Of a stretch of DNA of 64,000 bases, positions 8,550 to 17,839 are shown in pieces. The stretch is from Pseudanabaena sp. Salubria-1 (GTDB lineage: Bacteria > Cyanobacteriota > Cyanobacteriia > Pseudanabaenales > Pseudanabaenaceae). A program made the position numbers and the translations under genes. The notes below the pieces were generated by a model, which did not search any database, was not told the DNA's origin, and was given only the letters and a program-made list of their open reading frames with translations. How positions within the stretch are numbered: the stretch's first letter is position 1; each line of letters begins with the position of its first letter. Location: assembly GCA_023336205.1 (NCBI GenBank), contig JALQCR010000021.1, forward strand, positions 51,056 through 115,055, written 5' to 3'.

Positions 8550-8708
8550 TAAAAATTACGAATGGGGGAAAATTACGAATTATCAATTGCGAATTACGAA
8601 TTGGTAGAATATTATAACTCCTAAGCCACACCCCCAAACCCAATAACTCGTAACTCGTAACTCGTAACTCGTAATTCCTAATTCGTAATTCCTAATTCGT
8701 AATTAAAA
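8549..8708. repeat. AATTACGAATT array upstream of hsdMS
   Basis: The 160-bp gap between the hsdMS start and the antitoxin start is largely made of AATTACGAAT and AACTCGTAACTCGTAATTCC-type units on either side of a short unique stretch (CCACACCCCCAAACCC). It must also hold the divergent promoters of hsdMS and the TA pair. No clear -35/-10 stands out. Confidence 0.75.
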
Positions 8709-8945
8709 ATGAAAACCATACCAGTAGACAAACTCACCACCAACTTCATCAACCTGCTAGAAGAAATCGCCACCACAGGCAACCCCATCGAACTTGATTG
8801 GCAAGGCAAACGCTTCCAAATATTACCAGTACAGAAAAAAAGCAAACTTGACAATCTTGTACCTCATCTAGAAGTATATATTGGCGATCCTGATGATCTT
8901 TTAAACGTCTCTTGGGAGCATGAAATAAACCTTGATTTACCTTGA
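8709..8945 (+). CDS. Antitoxin of PIN-type TA pair
   Basis: A 78-residue protein beginning MKTIPVDKLTTNFINLLEEI, with IELDWQGKRFQILPVQKK and an acidic C-terminus (LNVSWEHEINLD). The layout resembles Phd/YefM-like or other short VapB antitoxins: an N-terminal DNA-binding half and a C-terminal toxin-binding tail. It overlaps the toxin gene by 14 nt. The pair is transcribed opposite to, and between, hsdMS and hsdR. Confidence 0.8.
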   Translation: MKTIPVDKLTTNFINLLEEIATTGNPIELDWQGKRFQILPVQKKSKLDNLVPHLEVYIGDPDDLLNVSWEHEINLDLP

Positions 8946-9306
8946 TACCCATGTTGTAATTTGGCTTTACGGAGATACTGTTAACAAGCTGTCTCCTTTA
9001 GCTGAGAATTTGATCCGTGAAAACGATATCTATATTTCTCCAATGATTCGTTTAGAATTGCAATATTTATATGAAATTGGACGCTTAGGCGCATCTCCAA
9101 CTCAAATAATTGAGTATTTAACCAATCAAGCAAACCTACAAATTTGCCAAAAAGACTTTGGTTCAATCATTCAACAAGCCATGCAAATTACATGGACTCG
9201 TGACGTTTTCGATCGCCTCATCGTCGCAAACGCAATGGTCAACGACAATATCCTACTAAGCAAAGATCACAAAATTCTTGAAAACTACACCCATGCGAGA
9301 TGGTAA
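8932..9306 (+). CDS. VapC-type PIN-domain toxin
   Basis: A 124-residue PIN-domain ribonuclease. MIYLDTHVVIWLYGD carries the first catalytic Asp and ISPMIRLELQYLYEIG the conserved Glu. TRDVFDRLIVANAMVND then LLSKDHKILENY carry the distal acidic residues. All four acidic positions are present, so it should be active. The start is a TTG at 8932, because the only nearby in-frame ATG is followed at once by a stop. GGAG at 8914-8918 is the likely ribosome site, and overlap with the antitoxin gene suggests coupling. Confidence 0.9.
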   Translation: MIYLDTHVVIWLYGDTVNKLSPLAENLIRENDIYISPMIRLELQYLYEIGRLGASPTQIIEYLTNQANLQICQKDFGSIIQQAMQITWTRDVFDRLIVANAMVNDNILLSKDHKILENYTHARW

Positions 9307-9432
9307 AAATTACGAATTACGAATTACGAATTTTGGGAAATTACGAATTATCAATTAGCTTGCATAGCAAGCAATCCTAAACCCGCAAACACCTATCTTC
9401 CCAATTCGTAATTTTTCCAAATTCGTAATTTA
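9305..9432. repeat. AATTACGAATT array between TA toxin and hsdR
   Basis: About 120 bp between two convergent genes, with AATTACGAATTACGAATT directly after the toxin stop and the reverse-sense AATTCGTAATT units just before the hsdR stop. The centre holds a short stretch with TAGCTTGCATAGCAAGCAA, a small hairpin. It probably serves as terminator for both genes. Confidence 0.75.
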
Positions 9433-11982
9433 AACAGCAAACCTCTCCAAAGCCACAAAATCCCTCACATACTGAGGAATCAAATCACGATATGACTTCG
9501 GCACAGCCTTAAAATCATTCATCGAAAAAAACGCATTTGTCGCTAATTCCGTATAGTTCTTACCCTCAATGATTTTCCGAATCTGGTCATTAGTCACATA
9601 AGCCTTAAAGTAATTTCTAATCGCAGGAATAGACTCATCAGGCTTATAGTTCTCCACAAACTTCTCAAACTCCGCCTCCAATAACTCATCCTTCGATTGA
9701 AACTTGGGAATCAGCCCAAAAATCTTTTCCAAAATCTCGCGCACCTCCAGCCGCCGATCCACCGCCGCCGCCTTTCGCAACTTTTCCAACGTATAAGATT
9801 GCTCAGAATTATCAAAAAACTTCTCATTGACATAGGCGATCGCCTTTTCCCAATGTCCGACCTCGATCGCCGCCGCCAACTCGCGATCGTTGCGGATCAC
9901 CTCCTCAAACCGCTCAAAATATAAGCGATCGATCTTCATGCCACCATAGGCGATCGTCTCTTCTTTGAGACTCGTGATGATATCGCTCCCAAGATGTTCA
10001 TAGCTATTAATGCCGCTAGAACCATCATCGCCACCAGTATTTCCGTCACCGCCCTTAGACTCACCTTTAGGCTTAGGCAAAGACAACACCTCATCATATT
10101 TAAAATCTTTCTCGAAATATTCACAGTTCGCAAAGAAATCAAACAACTTATAAGCAGTCTTCTCAGGCTCCCTGATACTTCCCTTGAGATCCGCATCATG
10201 CAAATCATTCAAAAAATTATGCTTACGAGTTCCCCGCCCCTTAATTTGAATAAAATCTGTCGGTGAAAAAATTGGACGAAATAACCCCAAATTTAACAAA
10301 TCAGGACAATCATAACCAGTAGTCATCATTCCTACAGTCACACATACCCGCGCCTTGCTAGTGTGATAAGTCTCCAAAAAATTAGCCTTGCCCCTCAAAT
10401 TATTATTCGTGAAATTACTCGTAAACTGTTGAGCATCACTACCAATTTTTGATGTCACCTGCACCGCAAAATCCGATTGATATTTATTAGGAAAAATCCG
10501 ATCCGCCATCTCGTTCAAAATCTGCGTGAGTTTCAGAGCGTGGTGCTGACTCACCGCAAAAATAATAGATTTACCAATCTCCCCACTAATCGGATCGCGC
10601 AGCGCCTTCTCCAAAAAAGTCTTGCAAAAAAGCTGATTTGTCGCAGGCGAAAAAAAGCGCTTCTCAAATTGCCGAATTTTAAAATTCTCTTCCGTTTCTT
10701 CGCCTTCCTCATCCGTACAATGCACCACAAAACCCTGTTTCGACAAAAGTTCAGTGGTTACCTCAGTCCTCGCATCCACAACCGTCGGCTGAATCAAAAA
10801 GCCATCCGCAGCCCCTTCATTTAACCCATAGGCAAAAGTTGGAATCCCATCCTCACAGCCAAAAGTGCGATAGGTATCGAGCATCATCCGCCGCTCAGAT
10901 TCCCTCGGATCTTTAGTCGTGGGCTTAGCTCGATCAAACTGCTTCAAATAATCTTTCGGTGTCGCCGTCAGTCCCAATTTGTAGCCAATAAAATATTCAA
11001 ATACCGCCCGTGCATTCCCACCAATCGAGCGATGCGCCTCATCGGAAATCACCAAATCAAAATCTGTCAGTGAGAATTGATCCTGATATTTGTTATTTAC
11101 CAACAAAGACTGCACCGTAGTCACCACAACATCAGCAAACCGCCAATTATCACGATTTTCCTTATAGATCACTGTCTTATAGTCATTCTTGAGTAGGAGA
11201 TCAAAAGCTTTCTTAGCTTGCTCCTCCAACTCAATGCGATCGACCAAAAACAACACTCGCCGCGCATTCCCTGTCCGTAAAAACAACTTAATCACCGCCG
11301 CCGAAGTCAGCGTCTTCCCAGTCCCCGTCGCCATCTGAAACAAAAATTTATCTTTCCCCGCTTTCACTGCATCCTGTAAAGCTGCGATCGCCTGTTTTTG
11401 ATAACCCCGCAAAAAACGCAACTTATTCTTCCAAATAAAATCATCACGCTCTATTGGATTAATCCAGCCTGCATTATTGCGATAGTCAGGAACCTGCGTC
11501 AACGCCACATAATCATCATCAATAATTTCATCGACAAGTTTCTGGCGATCGGGCTTGGGAAGATCTTTCTGATAACCCATTACCGAGTTAGGTATAGGAA
11601 AAGCGGTAATGATTTCTGGACTACCCCGTTCCAAATCCCAAAAATAATGCAAATTTCCATTAGAAAGAATCACAAATCTACATTTTTGAGACTTCGCATA
11701 ATCCCGCGCCTGCTCCTTCCCCACTAGAGGATCGAGATGTATCGCTTTCGCCTCCAAAACAATAAATGGAACCCCCTTGTCATTCAGCAGCAAAAAGTCA
11801 ATAAAACCCTTTCTAGTCTTCTCAAAATTCTCCCCAAACTCATCCAAATCCAAAGATGTAATCTCCGTCCCTGCCTCAAGTGTTATATTCGCAGGCTGTC
11901 CACCCTCCGCAAAAAAACGCCAGCCAGCAGCCTCAAGCAATCTATTGATCTTAATTCGGGCTGTAGCTTCATTATTTGCCAT
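9430..11982 (-). CDS. hsdR: Type I restriction enzyme HsdR, EcoEI-like
   Basis: The motor and nuclease subunit of the Type I system, 850 residues from the chosen ATG 11982 (MANNEATARIKINRLLE); the frame is open eight codons further. The N-terminal nuclease shows DFLLLNDKGVPFIVLEAKA, the PD-(D/E)xK core. The SF2 helicase motor follows: FQMATGTGKT (Walker A), SDEAHRSIGG (DEAH-type), GLTATP, and QIKGRGTRK (motif VI). The C-terminal region (FERFEEVIRNDRELAAAIEV onward) matches the EcoEI_R_C type, so this is probably a Type IB-like enzyme. Length is right for that subgroup and no break is seen. Confidence 0.93.
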   Translation of the reverse strand: MANNEATARIKINRLLEAAGWRFFAEGGQPANITLEAGTEITSLDLDEFGENFEKTRKGFIDFLLLNDKGVPFIVLEAKAIHLDPLVGKEQARDYAKSQKCRFVILSNGNLHYFWDLERGSPEIITAFPIPNSVMGYQKDLPKPDRQKLVDEIIDDDYVALTQVPDYRNNAGWINPIERDDFIWKNKLRFLRGYQKQAIAALQDAVKAGKDKFLFQMATGTGKTLTSAAVIKLFLRTGNARRVLFLVDRIELEEQAKKAFDLLLKNDYKTVIYKENRDNWRFADVVVTTVQSLLVNNKYQDQFSLTDFDLVISDEAHRSIGGNARAVFEYFIGYKLGLTATPKDYLKQFDRAKPTTKDPRESERRMMLDTYRTFGCEDGIPTFAYGLNEGAADGFLIQPTVVDARTEVTTELLSKQGFVVHCTDEEGEETEENFKIRQFEKRFFSPATNQLFCKTFLEKALRDPISGEIGKSIIFAVSQHHALKLTQILNEMADRIFPNKYQSDFAVQVTSKIGSDAQQFTSNFTNNNLRGKANFLETYHTSKARVCVTVGMMTTGYDCPDLLNLGLFRPIFSPTDFIQIKGRGTRKHNFLNDLHDADLKGSIREPEKTAYKLFDFFANCEYFEKDFKYDEVLSLPKPKGESKGGDGNTGGDDGSSGINSYEHLGSDIITSLKEETIAYGGMKIDRLYFERFEEVIRNDRELAAAIEVGHWEKAIAYVNEKFFDNSEQSYTLEKLRKAAAVDRRLEVREILEKIFGLIPKFQSKDELLEAEFEKFVENYKPDESIPAIRNYFKAYVTNDQIRKIIEGKNYTELATNAFFSMNDFKAVPKSYRDLIPQYVRDFVALERFAV

Positions 11983-12163
11983 TAGTAAACCCAGTGTTAA
12001 CCCCAAATGCAGATTAATTTTTCTGCTTTATTTCATTATAGGACAAACTGCGATCGCTATCCCTTTCCTTTGTCATACACCCATATCTCAATAAACAGCA
12101 AATGAAGATCAGCTATAATTGATTGCTGCCTTGGCGGTTAATCAAACTTGAGCTTCACTGACT

Positions 12164-13774
12164 ATGTTACGGCTAACTGAAATTAAACTTCCACTCGATC
12201 ATCCTGAAGATGCGATCAAATCTGCAATTCTAAAAAAGTTGCAAATCAAATCAGAAGAATTAACAAGTTATTCCATTTTTAAGCGTAGTTATGATGCCAG
12301 AAGAAAGACAGATATTTATTTGGTTTACATCGTCGATATCGAAACACCTTTAGAAACGCAATTAAGCGATCGCTTCTCTAAAGATCCTCATGTTATGCTC
12401 ACGCCTGACACCAGTTATCACTATGTTGCCAAAGCTCCTAGCAATCTAAATACTCGCCCGATTGTGATCGGTATGGGTCCAGCAGGGATGTTTGCGGGGT
12501 TGATGTTGGCGCAAATGGGATTTCGTCCGATTATTTTGGAACGAGGTAAGGCAGTACGCGATCGCACGGCTGACACGTTTAATTTCTGGAAAGGAAGAGC
12601 CGAATTTAATCCCGAATCTAATGCTCAATTTGGTGAAGGTGGTGCAGGTACTTTTTCCGATGGCAAACTCTATAGCCAAGTCAAAGATCCCTATCATTAC
12701 GGGCGCAAAGTTCTGCATGAATTTGTGAATGCTGGTGCTTCTCCTGAAATTCTTTACATCAATAAACCACATATTGGCACACTTAAGCTCGTCGGTATAG
12801 TCCAAAGTTTTCGCGCTCAGATCCAAGCTCTCGGTGGAGAAATTCGCTTTCAAAGTCGAGTAGAAGATATTGACATCCAAGATGGTAAAGCAAAGGGAGT
12901 AACCCTAGCAAATGGGGAATATATCGCCAGCAATCATATTATTCTTGCGATCGGACATAGCGCCCGTGACACTTTCCAAATGCTGTACGATCGCGGCGTA
13001 TACATCGAAGCTAAGCCGTTCTCGATTGGCTTTAGAATTGAGCATCCTCAAGACTTGATCGATCGCGCCAGATTTGGCGATTATGCAGGACATAAAATTT
13101 TAGGTGCTGCTGATTATAAATTGGTGCATCATTGTAAAAATGGACGTTCTGTTTATAGCTTCTGCATGTGTCCAGGGGGGCTAGTTGTGGCGGCAACTTC
13201 AGAAGTCGGACGGGTGGTAACTAATGGCATGAGTCAATATTCCCGCAATGAACGCAATGCCAATAGCGGCATTGTCGTGGGGATTACTCCCGAAGATTAT
13301 CCAGAACATCCTCTCGCAGGAATTGATCTACAGCGCCGTTTAGAATCTCGTGCCTTTGAGCTTGGTGGTGGAACCTATGCGGCTCCTGCTCAGCTTGTTG
13401 GTGATTTTCTAGCCGATCGCCCTTCTCAAGATCTAGGCAAAGTGCATCCTTCCTATGCGCCCAATGTGCATTTGGGGGATTTGAGCGAGAGTTTACCAGA
13501 ATATGCGATCGCAGCTATTCGCGAGGCTTTACCTGCCTTTAACAAACAGATCAAAGGATTTGCAATGGATGATGCGATGCTCACGGGTGTAGAAACGCGC
13601 ACTTCTTCCCCAATCAGGATTAAACGCAATGAGAAATATCAAAGCTTAAATGTGGAAGGGCTTTTCCCTACGGGTGAAGGTGCTGGCTATGCTGGGGGGA
13701 TTCTCTCGGCGGGAATTGACGGAATTAAAGTCGCTGAGGCTGTGGCTTTGAGCATAGCTGCTAATACCAAATGA
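12164..13774 (+). CDS. FAD-dependent dehydrogenase (COG2509-like)
   Basis: A 536-residue flavoprotein. A basic N-terminal domain of about 85 residues precedes a Rossmann FAD-binding segment, VIGMGPAGMFAGLMLAQMGF, at about 101-120. The signature FGEGGAGTFSDGKLYSQVKD follows. The C-terminus GLFPTGEGAGYAGGILSAGI is the second FAD contact. This is the widespread but poorly characterised NAD(FAD)-dependent dehydrogenase group; its substrate is unknown. It stands alone on the strand and is followed by two strong hairpins. Start ATG 12164 is the first in frame. Confidence 0.88.
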   Translation: MLRLTEIKLPLDHPEDAIKSAILKKLQIKSEELTSYSIFKRSYDARRKTDIYLVYIVDIETPLETQLSDRFSKDPHVMLTPDTSYHYVAKAPSNLNTRPIVIGMGPAGMFAGLMLAQMGFRPIILERGKAVRDRTADTFNFWKGRAEFNPESNAQFGEGGAGTFSDGKLYSQVKDPYHYGRKVLHEFVNAGASPEILYINKPHIGTLKLVGIVQSFRAQIQALGGEIRFQSRVEDIDIQDGKAKGVTLANGEYIASNHIILAIGHSARDTFQMLYDRGVYIEAKPFSIGFRIEHPQDLIDRARFGDYAGHKILGAADYKLVHHCKNGRSVYSFCMCPGGLVVAATSEVGRVVTNGMSQYSRNERNANSGIVVGITPEDYPEHPLAGIDLQRRLESRAFELGGGTYAAPAQLVGDFLADRPSQDLGKVHPSYAPNVHLGDLSESLPEYAIAAIREALPAFNKQIKGFAMDDAMLTGVETRTSSPIRIKRNEKYQSLNVEGLFPTGEGAGYAGGILSAGIDGIKVAEAVALSIAANTK

Positions 13775-13801
13775 AGAAATGGCGTAGCCATTTCTTCATT
13801 T
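13769..13801. terminator. Perfect hairpin, loop GTA
   Basis: 15-bp perfect arms (AAATGAAGAAATGGC) with loop GTA. The left arm begins inside the last codons of the FAD dehydrogenase gene. Likely terminator. Confidence 0.7.
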
Positions 13802-13822
13802 GAAAATCCTTCGGTATAAGAC

Positions 13823-13879
13823 CTAAAACCCAAAAGGGATTTGCGGCGCTACGCGCCACAAATCCCTTTTGGGTTTTAG
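13823..13879. repeat. 57-bp palindrome before cobN
   Basis: Arms CTAAAACCCAAAAGGGATTTG and the complement flank a GGCGCTACGCGCC core. Lies 43 bp upstream of cobN. It could be a second terminator for the gene before, or an element in the cobN leader. Confidence 0.65.
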
Positions 13880-13922
13880 AGCGATATAATGGCATAGCTG
13901 CTCATTGCTATTTGGATAACTA

Positions 13923-16900
13923 ATGCATCGTATCGCCACTATATCAGGAGGCTGGAACCAGTCCACCGACAGCGTTGTTTTTGTCGATCAGCAACCTGCG
14001 CCGATCATCATCATCACCGCCGCCGATACTGATATCCAAACCCTCGCTGCTGCTACGGCGAAATTGCCAGAAGATTTTCCGCAAATCAGAGTAGTGAATG
14101 TATTGCAATTGCAGCAACAAATAGCGATCGATACCTATGCAGAAGAAGTCTTGGCAAGCGCCAAGGTGATTATCGTCCGATTGATTGGGGGGCAATCATA
14201 TTGGAGTTATGGATTAGAAGTAGTTAAGGAAACGGTAGCAAATACGGGTGCAATTTTAATTGTGTTACCAGGGGATGAGCGACCAGACCCGAATTTGACT
14301 AGTCATTCCACCACAACGCTAACCTTGGTCAATCAAGCTTGGCAATATTTCATCGAAGCGGGAGTTGAGAACTATCACAATTTGCTGAAGTTCGTCGCCA
14401 AGGAATTTTTAGCAATTCCGATAGAATACAAAACACCTCAAATAGTTCCACGCATTGGCATATATGAAGTTTCCAATCCTCAATCTTCTTTCTCCGTTTT
14501 GGAGTTAGATCCCCCTCAATCCCCCTTAAAAAGGGGGAAGAAGAAAGAAGTTCTCCCCCCTTTCTCAAGGGGGGGTGGGGGGGATCTTGGGAAAATTGCA
14601 ATTCTTTTTTATCGTGCTCATTATTTATCGGGGAATACGGCAGCGATCGCAGCTTTATGTGATGCTCTGACTGAGCGCAATCTCAAGCCTTTACCAATCT
14701 ATGTTTCATCATTAAAAGAACCTGATGTTCAAGCAGAACTAATTCGCTACTGCTTGCCAGAATCTGGTCAAAAAGTCGATGTGATCTTGAATACAACTAG
14801 CTTCTCTTTGGCGAGTTTAAAAACTGATTCACCCCAAGTCGATCTTTGGGAGACTTTGAATGTGCCAGTCTTTCAAGTGATTTTTAGCGGTGGACTTCGC
14901 AAAACATGGGCTAATGGGACACAAGGATTAACTCCCCGCGATATGGCGATGAATGTGGTCTTGCCTGAAGTTGATGGCAGGATTATTACGAGGGCTGTCT
15001 CGTTTAAAGCTCTGCAAGGACAAAACTCGGCTTTACAAACAGAAGTATTAACCTATGAACCTGTGCGATCGCGAATTAATTTTGTAGCTGACCTTGCGGC
15101 TAAATGGGTGAAGCTAAAACATACGGAGGTATGCGATCGCAAAGTCGCCTTAATCCTCGCTAACTATCCTAACCGTGATGGCAGGTTAGCTAATGGCGTA
15201 GGTTTAGATACGCCAGCGAGTTGTTTAGAGATTCTCAAAGCCTTGCGAAGTTCAGGATATAGCGTTGGCGAGATTCCTGAGACTAGTGATGCATTGATGA
15301 AGCTATTAACTACAGGCGTAACTAACGATCACGAATCCTTTGGAATGCGTCAGGTATATCAATCACTATCCTTAGCGGATTATCAAAATTATTTCCAGAA
15401 TTTGCCTGAATCTGTGCAGAATGGAATTAGTACAAGATGGAATCAACCTAAGCAAGAACAGGAATTTGCGATCGCAGGGATGCAATTCGGCAATATTTTT
15501 GTTGGTATCCAGCCATCACGCGGTTATGACCTCGATCCGACACTCAATTACCATGCACCAGACTTAGAACCGACCCATGACTATATGGCTTTCTATCATT
15601 GGGTGCACGATAAGTTTAACGCCCGTGCGATTGCCCATATCGGCAAGCATGGCAACCTCGAATGGCTCCCAGGGAAGAGCGTGGCTCTATCAGAAAATTG
15701 CTACCCTGAAGCAGCCTTTGGCGCGATGCCCCACTTCTATCCCTTTATCGTTAATGACCCTGGGGAGGGCTCTCAAGCTAAAAGGCGATCGCAAGCGGTA
15801 ATTCTTGACCATCTCACGCCACCGATGACCCGCGCCGAGCTATATGGTGGCTTGCAGCAATTGGAAGGCTTGATCGATGAATATTACGAGGCAGAAACTC
15901 TCGATCCTTCGCGTTTGGGGATGATTCGCGATCGCTTAACAGCCTTAATCAAGCAGGAAAATCTCCATCAAGATTTGGGGATTTCCTTAGACCGTTTAGA
16001 AGATTCTTTGAATACGATTCTCACGACTGCGGATGGTTATCTCTGCGAAATTAAGGAAGCTCAAATTCGCGATGGTTTGCATATCTTTGGGCAATGTCCA
16101 GAAGGTCGGCAGTTAAGGGATTTAGTCGTTGCGATCGCTAGAAATCCTAATGCTAATCGGATGGGTTTGACAAGAGCGATCGCGCAGGATTGGCAGCTAG
16201 ATTTCGATCCATTAACTGCGGATTTAGGTGAGTTGATTGAATCAAGTTTGCATCCACGCCTAGCGAATTGTCGAATTATTGGAGATGCAGTTGAAGCGAT
16301 CGAGCAATATGCGGCGGAGTTGGTGGATGCTCTAATTTCCCCTATAGAGGTTAACAAAAATATCGTGAGTTACCAAAAATCCCCCTCAATCCCCCTTAAA
16401 AAGGGGGAAGAAGAAAATTCTCCCACCTTTTTAAGGGGGGCTGGGGGGGATCTAAACCTTGAAACGCAGATAGAACTAACATGGATTCGCGATCGCCTTC
16501 TTCCTTCTCTCTATAAAACCAAGCAAGAAATTACCAATCTCCTGCGCGGACTCAATGGCGAATATATTGCTAGCGGTGCATCAGGAGCGCCAACAAGAGG
16601 TAGACCTGAAGTATTACCCACTGGACGCAATTTCTATTCTGTGGATATTCGGGCAGTACCTACGGAAACAGCTTGGGATATTGGGCGCAAGGCTGCAGAT
16701 GTACTGATCGAAACCTACACGCAAGAACATGGTGAATATCCGCAAACTTTGGGGCTATCGATTTGGGGAACTTCGACAATGCGAACGGGTGGTGATGACC
16801 TTGCTGAAGCTCTGGCTCTGCTTGGCGTACAACCAGTTTGGGATGGTGTATCGCGCCGCGTGATTGATTTTGAGATCTTGCCATTATCAATCTTAGGTCG

Positions 16901-17831
16901 CCCTCGTATTGATGTGACCTTGCGAATTTCTGGATTCTTTAGAGATGCCTTCCCAAATCTAATCGATTTATTTGATAGTGCTGTGAATGCAGTCGCAAAT
17001 CTCGATGAACCTGCTGACCAGAATCCTCTTGCAGCAAAAGTCCAAGAAGAATCTACACACTGGCAAGCTGAAGGGCTGACCATAGAACAGGCGGAAGAGC
17101 GATCGCGTTATCGAGTATTTGGCTCAAAACCGAGCGCCTATGGTGCTGGTTTGCAGGGCTTAATCGAGTCGCAAAACTGGGAGAGCGATCAGGATTTAGC
17201 TAGGGCATATATCAATTGGAGTGCCTACGCCTACACTAGCAAGTCTGAGGGTAAATCGGCTCCTGAAGCTTTCAATCAACGCCTCGGTAATATGCAAATC
17301 GTGCTACAAAATCAGGACAATCGTGAGCATGATATTCTCGATTCTGACGACTATTACCAGTTTCAAGGCGGGATGACGGCTGCGATCAAGTCCATATCTG
17401 GCAATGCTGCAGAGGTATACTTTGGGGATAATTCACGGATGGCTCAACCTAAAGTTCGTAAACTTAGCGAAGAGATTGCCAGAGTCTATCGATCTCGTGT
17501 CGTCAATCCCAAATGGATAGCGGGAGCAATGCGTCATGGCTATAAAGGTGCTTTTGAGATGTCAGCAACGCTTGATTATCTATTTGCCTATGATGCTACG
17601 ACTAACTGCGTTTCGGACTTCATGTATGAAGGAATTGTGGAGGCATATATTTTCAATCCTGAAGTCCAGAATTTTATTAAATCTAGCAATCCTTGGGCGT
17701 TGCGTGACATGTCCGAGCGCTTGCTAGAAGCGAATCAGCGCGGGATGTGGCAGGATGTGACTGCGGACATGTTGGATCGCTTAAAGGCGATCGCAAATGA
17801 TGCCGAAGGTGCGATCGAATCTCAATCATAG
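13923..17831 (+). CDS. cobN: Cobaltochelatase subunit CobN
   Basis: A 1,302-residue large chelatase subunit, which inserts cobalt during cobalamin synthesis in known systems. It begins MHRIATISGGWNQSTDSVVF, the cyanobacterial CobN style rather than ChlH, and carries the family motif AIAHIGKHGNLEWLPGK near the middle. The C-terminal half includes YSVDIRAVPTETAWDIGRKA and RSRVVNPKWIAGAMRHGYKG. Two palindromic repeats are translated within it (14508-14586 and 16381-16452) and add roughly 25 residues each without breaking the frame. A damaged copy of its last 145 bp lies at 19072-19216. It converges on the next gene with an 8-bp gap. Confidence 0.9.
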   Translation: MHRIATISGGWNQSTDSVVFVDQQPAPIIIITAADTDIQTLAAATAKLPEDFPQIRVVNVLQLQQQIAIDTYAEEVLASAKVIIVRLIGGQSYWSYGLEVVKETVANTGAILIVLPGDERPDPNLTSHSTTTLTLVNQAWQYFIEAGVENYHNLLKFVAKEFLAIPIEYKTPQIVPRIGIYEVSNPQSSFSVLELDPPQSPLKRGKKKEVLPPFSRGGGGDLGKIAILFYRAHYLSGNTAAIAALCDALTERNLKPLPIYVSSLKEPDVQAELIRYCLPESGQKVDVILNTTSFSLASLKTDSPQVDLWETLNVPVFQVIFSGGLRKTWANGTQGLTPRDMAMNVVLPEVDGRIITRAVSFKALQGQNSALQTEVLTYEPVRSRINFVADLAAKWVKLKHTEVCDRKVALILANYPNRDGRLANGVGLDTPASCLEILKALRSSGYSVGEIPETSDALMKLLTTGVTNDHESFGMRQVYQSLSLADYQNYFQNLPESVQNGISTRWNQPKQEQEFAIAGMQFGNIFVGIQPSRGYDLDPTLNYHAPDLEPTHDYMAFYHWVHDKFNARAIAHIGKHGNLEWLPGKSVALSENCYPEAAFGAMPHFYPFIVNDPGEGSQAKRRSQAVILDHLTPPMTRAELYGGLQQLEGLIDEYYEAETLDPSRLGMIRDRLTALIKQENLHQDLGISLDRLEDSLNTILTTADGYLCEIKEAQIRDGLHIFGQCPEGRQLRDLVVAIARNPNANRMGLTRAIAQDWQLDFDPLTADLGELIESSLHPRLANCRIIGDAVEAIEQYAAELVDALISPIEVNKNIVSYQKSPSIPLKKGEEENSPTFLRGAGGDLNLETQIELTWIRDRLLPSLYKTKQEITNLLRGLNGEYIASGASGAPTRGRPEVLPTGRNFYSVDIRAVPTETAWDIGRKAADVLIETYTQEHGEYPQTLGLSIWGTSTMRTGGDDLAEALALLGVQPVWDGVSRRVIDFEILPLSILGRPRIDVTLRISGFFRDAFPNLIDLFDSAVNAVANLDEPADQNPLAAKVQEESTHWQAEGLTIEQAEERSRYRVFGSKPSAYGAGLQGLIESQNWESDQDLARAYINWSAYAYTSKSEGKSAPEAFNQRLGNMQIVLQNQDNREHDILDSDDYYQFQGGMTAAIKSISGNAAEVYFGDNSRMAQPKVRKLSEEIARVYRSRVVNPKWIAGAMRHGYKGAFEMSATLDYLFAYDATTNCVSDFMYEGIVEAYIFNPEVQNFIKSSNPWALRDMSERLLEANQRGMWQDVTADMLDRLKAIANDAEGAIESQS
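14508..14586. repeat. Palindromic repeat translated within cobN (1)
   Basis: GATCCCCCTCAATCCCCCTT pairs with the GGGGGGGTGGGGGGGATC end across a purine-rich loop. It reads DPPQSPLKRGKKK then PPFSRGGGGDL in frame. The peptide is low-complexity and unlike flanking CobN sequence, so it is a repeat insertion. Confidence 0.85.
16381..16452. repeat. Palindromic repeat translated within cobN (2)
   Basis: Same repeat family as at 14508, 4 nt shorter. It is entered in a different reading frame (SPSIPLKKGEEENSP) but left in the same one (RGAGGDL). Total gene frame is preserved. Confidence 0.85.
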
Positions 17832-17839
17832 GAGCGAGG

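Noticed and set aside
5954..9432. AATTACGAATT clusters as a possible CRISPR array
   Set aside because: Units are 10-21 bp, inverted as well as direct, with no unique spacers of constant length and no cas genes.
13923..17831. Call of Mg-chelatase ChlH for the large chelatase subunit
   Set aside because: The N-terminus and overall motif set fit CobN; ChlH starts differently and has a different spacing around the chelatase core.
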